A DNA stretch of 64,000 nucleotides from Phaeoceros laevis. Taxonomy: Eukaryota > Anthocerotophyta > Anthocerotopsida > Notothyladales. Of the stretch, positions 57,711 through 64,000 are shown piece by piece. A program made the translations under genes and the position numbers. Each line of letters begins with the position of its first letter. The stretch's first letter is position 1. The stretch is from the NCBI GenBank assembly GCA_049999765.1, contig JBNGIQ010009298.1, positions 62,001 through 126,000 of the forward strand, written 5' to 3'. The notes below the pieces were generated by a model that made no database searches, was not told the origin of the DNA, and was given only the letters and a program-made list of their open reading frames with translations.

Positions 57711-60578
57711 ATGGCAGTCGGCGAGGCAATCTGGATAGGCAGCTCAAACTGGGTGTCAGAGGCTCCTGAATGGACGACATCATCCAAGAAAAAAGCCAAT
57801 GGGCGAAGGGTTGAGATTGACAGCGGTACTCATGGGGAATTCAGAACTGGACTCGTCGCGAAGGAACCTCATCATGTGTCTTGGATTTCACTTCTGTCAC
57901 AACATGTGAAGCGTGGGCAAGGCAAACAGGCTCTCCAACTCTATGACAAAATGCGAGAGGGTGGAGTAACCCACAGCTCACACAGCTTTGTCGCTGCCTT
58001 GAAGGCGTGCAGTAGCCTGAAGGACCTGGAAAGGACCAAGGAAATTCATGCCCAGGCTTCAGAATGTGGGTTTGAGTCAGATGTGTATGTGGGGACGATG
58101 CTGGTAGGTGCTTATGTAAAATGCGGTAGCCTTGTAGATGCAAGGCGTGTCTTTCAGGAGATGCCTCACCGTAATGTCATCGTGTGGACCTCCATCATCC
58201 TAGGCTACGCCCAGATGGAAGAGGGTAAAGTGGCCCTGGAGTTGTACATACAGATGCAACGGGAAGGTTTCGTACCCAACAATCGAACATTTGTTGCTGC
58301 ACTGAAGGCTTGCAGCAGCCTAGCAGCATTAGCATCCGGCAACCGAGTTGATGGGGTACTTCTGAAAGACTGGTGCCTGAAGCAAGTGAAAGCCATTCAC
58401 TCAGACATACAAAGGAGTGGGTCCGAGACTGATGTATTTGTGGGAACCATGTTGGTTGATGCCTATGCAAAATGTGAAAGCCTGGTCGATGCTAGGCGTA
58501 TTTTTGACAAGATGCCCCACCGTGATGTGGTTTGTTGGACTGCCATGATATTGGGCTACGCCCAGATGGAAGACGGTGAGGAGGCTTTACAGTTGTACAC
58601 GCAAATGCAACAGGCAGGTGTTGTAATCAATGACCGAACGTTTGTTGGTGCACTGAAGGCTTGCAGCAGCCTTGCAGCACAGGAAGAAGGAACCGAAGTT
58701 GATGGCGTACTTGTGAAGAATCGATCTTTGAGGCAAGTCAGAGCCATTCACTCCCAACTTGCAAACACTAGATTTGAGTCAGATTTGTTTGTGGGGACCA
58801 TGTTGGTGGATGTGTATGCAAAGTGCGGGAGCCTTGAGGATTCTAGGCGCGTCTTTGACAAGATGCCTCGCCGCAATGTGGTCTCTTGGACTGCCATGAT
58901 TTTGGGGTATGCTCAGATGGAATCTGGTGCAGAGGCGTTGCAATTGTATGCACAGATGCGACAGGACGATGTAGTGCCCAATAATCGCACCTTTGTTGGT
59001 GCGCTGAAGGCTTGCAGTAGCCTGGCAGCAGTGGAGGTGAAAGATGAAGCTGATGCAAGGCCTCTGAAAAAATGCTGTTTGGAGCATGTCAAGGCCATCC
59101 ACTTGGACGTAGTGAAGAATAGGTCCGAGTCAGACATTTTTGTAGGAACCATGTTGGTAGATGCATATGCGAAATGTGGCAACCTCGAGGATGCTAGGCG
59201 TGTCTTTGAGAGAATGCCACATCGGGATGTGGTTTCCTGGACTGCCATGATATTGGGATATGCCCAGATGGAAAAGGGTGACATGGCTTTAGAGTTGTAT
59301 ACACATATGCAGCAAGAAGGTGTGGCACCCTGTGACCGGACGTTTCTTGGTGCTTTAAGGGCTTGCAGCAGTCTGGCAGCACTTGAAGAAGAAACTGTAG
59401 TCGATAGAGTACCTGTCAAACAACGATGTCTGAAGACCGTTAGAGGCATCCACTCTGATGTCATGAAGCGTGGACTTGAGTCTGATAGATATGTGGGAAC
59501 CATGCTGGTAGATGTGTATGCAAAATGTGGGAGTTTAGCGGATGCTACGCATGTTTTTGAAAAGATGAGTGTTCACGATGTGGTTTCCTGGACAGCTCTA
59601 ATCTCGGGGTATGCACAGACAGAAGAGGGTGAAACCGCTCTGCACATGTATGATAAGATGCAACAAGAAGGTATTGTACCAGATGCTAGGACATTCGTTG
59701 CTGCACTAATGGCTTGCGGTAGTGTTGCAGGACTAGAGAAGGGGAAGAAAATTCATGCTCAGATTTCCAAAACCGAACTTGAGGCCACTGATTCTTTTGT
59801 AACAAACACACTCATTGATATGTATGGGAAATGTGGTAGCATGGATGCTGCAAAGCAGGTGTTCGATGCGTGGCCTACAAGAGATGTTGTTACATGGAAT
59901 GCATTGATTGCAGGATATGCCCGCCAAGGAGAAAGCCAGCTTGTGTTTTCTTTGTTTGCAAGAATGAGGCAGGAGGCCATACAGCCAGATGGCGTCACAT
60001 TTCTGTGTATTCTGACCGCGTGCAGCCATGGAGGTCTGGTGGACGATGGCAAGATGTACTTTGAGGCTATGCAAAGAGACTACGGGGTCACTCCAACCAT
60101 CGATCATTTTACTTGTATGATTGATCTACTTGGCCGCGTGGGCCAGGTAGACAAGGCTATGGAAATTGTAAACACAATGCCCTTCGAAGCTGATGGTGCA
60201 GTATGGCAAATCGTGTTAGGTGCTTGCATGAAGTGGAGTAACGTTGAGTTGGGAAGACAAGCATTTGAATGTGCTGTGAAACTCTACGAAAACGAAGCTG
60301 CACCATATATCTTGATGGCAAGCATTTATACTGCTGCTCAGATGTGGGAGGAAGCTGAGGAGATTCAGACAAGGAGAATGAAAACAGCTGCATGGAAGAA
60401 GCCAGGACAGAGCTGGTGGACTGACATGGATGGCAGTGTGCATACGTTTCTAGTAGCTGACCGCAAATATCATGAAGCACGTCTAATATATTCACAGCTG
60501 AAAGCGCTTTGTATTACAATGGGAGAGATTGGATTCTTACCTTGTTCAATACCTGGTGCCCAGGATACGTTGTCTTAG
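57711..60578 (+). CDS. E-class PLS pentatricopeptide repeat protein with 351-nt periodic repeats
   Basis: Long uninterrupted frame, 955 residues from the Met at 57711 (the frame is open 10 codons further 5' without Met, so an upstream exon is possible). PLS triplets of the type SDVYVGTMLVDAYAKCGSLV, DARRVF-(x)-MPHRDVVSWTAM, ILGYAQME, TFVGALKACSSLAA recur. The last block reads TNTLIDMYGKCGSMDAAKQV, then WNALIAGYARQGES, VTFLCILTACSHGGLVDDGK, and the E1/E2 region CMIDLLGRVGQVDKAMEIV, AWKKPGQSWWTDMDGSVHTF. It stops soon after, with no DYW domain. E-class PLS proteins serve as specificity factors for C-to-U (or U-to-C) organellar RNA editing and need a DYW partner supplied in trans. Repeat wording is like that of fern and lycophyte PPR families I recall. 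Confidence 0.9.
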   Translation: MAVGEAIWIGSSNWVSEAPEWTTSSKKKANGRRVEIDSGTHGEFRTGLVAKEPHHVSWISLLSQHVKRGQGKQALQLYDKMREGGVTHSSHSFVAALKACSSLKDLERTKEIHAQASECGFESDVYVGTMLVGAYVKCGSLVDARRVFQEMPHRNVIVWTSIILGYAQMEEGKVALELYIQMQREGFVPNNRTFVAALKACSSLAALASGNRVDGVLLKDWCLKQVKAIHSDIQRSGSETDVFVGTMLVDAYAKCESLVDARRIFDKMPHRDVVCWTAMILGYAQMEDGEEALQLYTQMQQAGVVINDRTFVGALKACSSLAAQEEGTEVDGVLVKNRSLRQVRAIHSQLANTRFESDLFVGTMLVDVYAKCGSLEDSRRVFDKMPRRNVVSWTAMILGYAQMESGAEALQLYAQMRQDDVVPNNRTFVGALKACSSLAAVEVKDEADARPLKKCCLEHVKAIHLDVVKNRSESDIFVGTMLVDAYAKCGNLEDARRVFERMPHRDVVSWTAMILGYAQMEKGDMALELYTHMQQEGVAPCDRTFLGALRACSSLAALEEETVVDRVPVKQRCLKTVRGIHSDVMKRGLESDRYVGTMLVDVYAKCGSLADATHVFEKMSVHDVVSWTALISGYAQTEEGETALHMYDKMQQEGIVPDARTFVAALMACGSVAGLEKGKKIHAQISKTELEATDSFVTNTLIDMYGKCGSMDAAKQVFDAWPTRDVVTWNALIAGYARQGESQLVFSLFARMRQEAIQPDGVTFLCILTACSHGGLVDDGKMYFEAMQRDYGVTPTIDHFTCMIDLLGRVGQVDKAMEIVNTMPFEADGAVWQIVLGACMKWSNVELGRQAFECAVKLYENEAAPYILMASIYTAAQMWEEAEEIQTRRMKTAAWKKPGQSWWTDMDGSVHTFLVADRKYHEARLIYSQLKALCITMGEIGFLPCSIPGAQDTLS
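58089..59720 (+). repeat. Exact 351-nt tandem periodicity, five units, in the E-class PPR gene
   Basis: The phrase coding VGTMLV starts at 58089, 58440, 58791, 59142 and 59493, always 351 nt (117 codons) apart, with no indel between units. Each unit is one complete PLS triplet plus a linker (VDGVLVK-type) insertion. Units differ by substitutions only. Confidence 0.85.
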
Positions 60579-61593
60579 CAAGAAGCTAGCAATTGTCTAC
60601 CCCAAATAGCTGCCCAGGCGTAATTGTATCACACTGCTGGCATCAGAGGTTGGCTTGGAGAGGTTGGCTCCCAAATGAGCTTATCAGCTAGCACGAAGTA
60701 GTAAACAACCAGCAAAGTCAGTTTGTAACTTTATAGAGTAGGAACGGTCTCTACCACACAAATATCCACCTTAACAGGAATATGAATTTAACAAAAACAA
60801 TTCAGTTAATGAAACTTCTGATGTGAAGATGCTAATAAAACGAGCCAACATGGACATGGATTATGTCTCAATAAACTTCTTGCTTCCATGGATTATGTCT
60901 CAATAAACTTCTAGAAGCAAGGGACGAGGAAGAAGGATCTTTAATTTTTGAACATCAAGGAAGGAGTTATAGTAGACCTTAATTTATAATGCATGAAGCA
61001 CTATGAGCCTAGGAAGGTTTAGATAGATAGATTAATTTCCACTGATAACATGATCACCCAAGGCAGTACCTATCAGTACCTATCCTAGGGAGTACCTATC
61101 TCCCATGCACTACGGAGAGCTAACTGTTTTCCAACCATGGTCTAACACCATGGTTTGTAGTCTATCTATGTAGTTAAAGCATGTAAATAAATACGTAGCT
61201 AACATATAAACTATGATAGGCAAGTTATGGTTGTACACTAGTTCTTTGGTTAGTAGCTCTTTACTAACTTCGTGCGCTAATTTTAACCAACACATCTAAA
61301 GACCGTGACGTTTTAGATCGAACCGACGGGGAATCGCCGAGGGGTTGCGCCGAGGCGAAAACAGGGTACAAAATGGCGCTAAAGCGGCGAAAGGGTCCTC
61401 GAACGCAAGGCTGTGGTGCGGAGGGCGGGAGATTAAAGCGCCTGCAAAGCAACGCAACGCGAGAGAACGAAAGAGAGCCCGGAGCGTCGGCGCGCCTGCA
61501 GGGCCCAGCCACCAGCCTTTGGCGCGCCATTTCCTTTTGCCTCTCGCCTCCGATGACCCCACGCGCTGCTGCGGCAACCCTGCAACCCCGGCC
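60579..61593. other. Intergenic with short tandem repeats
   Basis: A 32-bp unit CATGGATTATGTCTCAATAA... occurs twice in tandem (60855-60886 and from 60887), and a CAGTACCTATC motif three times near 61062-61100. The last 250 bp, GC-rich, are the probable E2F promoter; TTTGGCGCGCCATTT at 61519-61533 contains a TTTGGCGC E2F-type site. Confidence 0.55.
61519..61533. promoter_or_regulatory. Candidate E2F-binding site upstream of the E2F gene
   Basis: TTTGGCGCGCCATTT contains TTTGGCGC, a match to the E2F consensus TTTSGCGC, and GGCGCGCC is palindromic. It lies about 60 bp before the proposed E2F start codon, suggesting autoregulation. Confidence 0.5.
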
Positions 61594-64000
61594 ATGGCGG
61601 ATTTGAGGAGTCAAGCTCGCCCGATGTCCAATTTGCAGTGCCGCATCCGGGGAGGTAATCCCCACCCCTTTGCTCCCGCTCAAAATCCTGCCTTTGAAAC
61701 GGAAGCAGCTCGCACACGCCTTATTTGAATTCCTCACCCGGGGTCCCCTAGAATGCGTCCTGCCCTGCCGCCCCATGCCCTCAGGATGCTCTTCTTTCTG
61801 CCCGCTTCGCTGTTGGCTTTCAGGGGCAATGGGTGCATACTTCTGTCTGCAATTGGTCCCGTGCAGCTTGCCTGCAATTCCCAGCGGCTTGCCTTACCTG
61901 GCGTACTTTTTGTGTTTTTCCCGCAGGATCGCCTACCAGCAGTGCGCCCACCCCGAACAGCACCTGTCGGTACGACAGCTCTCTTGGTGAGAATCTTGAC
62001 CTGGTATTAGGTACTGGAAGCAGTTTATCTCATAACATTGTTTAGAATTTGGAGAGCCTGCTATACATTTCCCAGGCTTGCGGTGTGATGTGAAACGCTG
62101 ATGCTGCAGGTCTACTTACTAAAAAGTTCATTGATCTGATCAAGCAAGCCGATGACGGCGTTCTTGATCTCAATAAAGCTGCGGACACACTTCATGTTGG
62201 TAACACGGACTCTGTCAGTCTTGATATGGTGTATGGGATTGTTTTATTGACTTCTTTCGTATTTAGAACGAAGAGGAAAGGCGAGGAAATGAGTAGCTTC
62301 GATATTGTGCTTGAAATTGCCCAAATATCTATGTCCGATGCCTTCGTTTCTTTCTTTTTTGTTATCATCCAGGTCCAAAAGAGAAGGATCTACGATATCA
62401 CAAATGTATTGGAAGGAATTGGGTTGATTGAAAAGAAGCTAAAGAACAGGATCAGATGGAAGTAAGCTTCTGGAATTGTGTGCAGTTATATATATAGTGG
62501 TGGATCTTTTTCATTTGGAATCCTGAGTCTATGTGCAAGGACTATTGCTGAATCCATAGAGTGCAACAGGGGCCTCGGTGTTGCCCGGACAGGTGAACAA
62601 AAGGATGACGTTGCTCTGCTTCAGGTGACGAGCTGCATTTCTAGGCATCTGCCATGAGCACCTTTATGCAACCTTTCACAGCCCTTGGCAAGTCCCTATG
62701 TGTCCAACTTAGCTGGAATGTATTCGGCACTTTTTGACAGGCTGAGGTGGAAAATATGCACATGGAGGAGCGTAGGCTAGATGAGACAATAAGGTATCTG
62801 GACAGTTCCAGGTTAATTGCAACTGGAGCTTTGGATTGGCTGAGAAATATGCTTTTACGCAAAATCCTGTTCATGCCTTGAATCAGTTTGAGCATGAATG
62901 GTGCAGGGATATGAGAGAGAGGTTGAAGTCGCTCAGTGAAGATGAGCACAACAAACAGTATCCCATTGGCTGGTGCTGGTTATCATGTGTGCATCTTGTC
63001 TTGCTACAACTTGCGTGGTGAAAGGCTTCAATTCATCTAGGCTATTTTGTCTACGTCGGTCTTTCTTGGCGCTATGGTCTTTGGTTTCCTTCACCATGAG
63101 TTAGATGGCTTTACGTTACGGAAGATGATATCAAGAGTCTACCCTGTTTTCAGGTATCTATATTTTTGTTTCTCGTTATTTCAGTGAGTTGGATAAAGCT
63201 TCAATTGTGTCTCCGTCTAGTACTTACTGATACCAATTGGCATTCTGCAGAATGAAACTTTGATTGCAATTAAAGCTCCTCATGGTACTACACTGGAAGT
63301 TCCTGATCCAGATGAGGTAGGTGGATTGTTATCTGCAAAACCTCCCACGTGGGAGCTCTGTTGGTTAGAGTAGAAAACTGCTATCGGTATGATGCGAAGT
63401 TTCCAGCAAAGAGAAAAACGCAATCTAATAGCAGATGGTCAATTGGTTCTGGCAGGCTGTGGAGTATCCTCACAGACGATACCAGATTCTTTTGCGAAGT
63501 ACCATGGGCCCTATTGATGTGTACCTGGTTAGGTATGTGGTGGCGAATATGATACTGCTTCAAATGCTTAAAAGTTTTGGCAGACATCTGTTACACCAGC
63601 TGCCTTTTAAAACGAATTTTTGTGCAGTCGTTTCGAGGAAAAATTTGAGGAGATGAACCCAGCAAATGCTTCTATGGATGTGATCCATCCAACTGTGCCA
63701 GCATCAACACAAGAAGCACTGAACAATGTGCCCATCCCCCTCGGCGAACGTGATTTGAGGCATCAAACTCATGAAGCATCATCACCTGGCCAAGAACCTA
63801 GCAGCCCACATGATTTCGTTGGTGGTATCATGAGAATAACGCCAGAAGTCAATGTAAGTACTATGCACTTTTTGGCTCATGCTTTGTGTCTTGTGCCTTG
63901 TAACAAGGTAGTTGCTTCGCCTGGTTTTTTTTTCAGTGAAATCACATATGGGACTTGTATTTTGCAGGCTGACTCAGATTACTGGTTACTGTCGGATGCG
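61594..64000 (+). CDS. E2F transcription factor (A/B/C type, DP-dependent), 3' end outside the window
   Basis: Twelve exons join in phase: 61594-61654, 61927-61986, 62110-62195, 62373-62461, 62570-62624, 62741-62793, 62907-62957, 63105-63153, 63251-63316, 63456-63532, 63628-63853 and 63968 onward. Reading gives [20 protein letters not shown], the winged-helix DNA recognition block [20 protein letters not shown], a coiled coil ([19 protein letters not shown]), then the marked-box region [67 protein letters not shown] begins the C-terminal transactivation domain. The single DNA-binding domain with dimerisation region fits a DP-dependent E2F, not an E2Fd/e/f type. It controls S-phase genes with DP and retinoblastoma-related partners. 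The N-terminus is unusually short (about 26 residues before CRYDSSL); the first exon is the least certain. Confidence 0.9.

Overview
The window is nuclear DNA of a land plant, most likely a seed-free one with a compact genome. Genes carry many short introns (about 60-150 bp, GT-AG). Products include plant-specific proteins: a TPC1 vacuolar channel, OTP51, a DMP/DUF679 protein, an Em-type LEA protein, plant-type H3.3, plant E2F and an AP2/ERF factor. Three of the genes encode pentatricopeptide repeat (PPR) proteins. One of these resembles the tandem E-class PPRs I associate with ferns, lycophytes and hornworts; the sequence alone does not let me choose among these lineages. Two runs of exactly 100 N mark scaffold gaps.

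Layout. 0-14 kb: the 5' part of a TPC1-like channel gene leaving the left edge (-), an OTP51-like PPR-LAGLIDADG splicing factor with a long GRG-rich insert (-), a 16-exon RsmB/NSUN rRNA methyltransferase (+), complex I subunit NDUFA13/GRIM-19 (-), a secreted Lys/His/Pro-rich protein (-) and a B-type cyclin remnant lacking the N-terminal cyclin box (-). 14-20.6 kb: a gene-poor island with hairpins, decayed retroelement sequence, three tRNA-derived SINE copies, short tandem duplications, a GC-rich minisatellite containing a gap, and a 366-bp MITE. 20.9-30.8 kb: RNase T2 (+), Em-like LEA with acidic tail (-), alkenal/quinone reductase (-), SWI2/ERCC6L2-type helicase (+), histone H3.3 (+).

31.9-47.8 kb: DMP membrane protein (+), PPR pseudogene fragments (-), a second secreted Lys/His-rich protein (-), centromere protein KNL2 (+), LSm2 (+), exostosin-type glycosyltransferase (+), a CASTOR/POLLUX-like plastid ion channel (-), Mediator subunit MED20 (-) and an unknown 140-residue protein (+). 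48.7-64 kb: a 20-odd-repeat P-class PPR (-), a DREB-like AP2/ERF factor (+), a third secreted Lys/His/Pro-rich protein (-), a predicted thylakoid-lumen protein (-), an E-class PPR with exact 351-nt periodicity (+) and an E2F factor leaving the right edge (+).

The neighbours are functionally mixed housekeeping genes, not a pathway cluster. Several are divergent pairs with short shared upstream regions (OTP51/NSUN, reductase/helicase, MED20/unknown, lumen protein/E-class PPR). The most novel-looking signal is the family of three secreted proteins with a shared WQRW-(L/V)-V-C signal segment and Lys/His-rich tails, spread over 43 kb.
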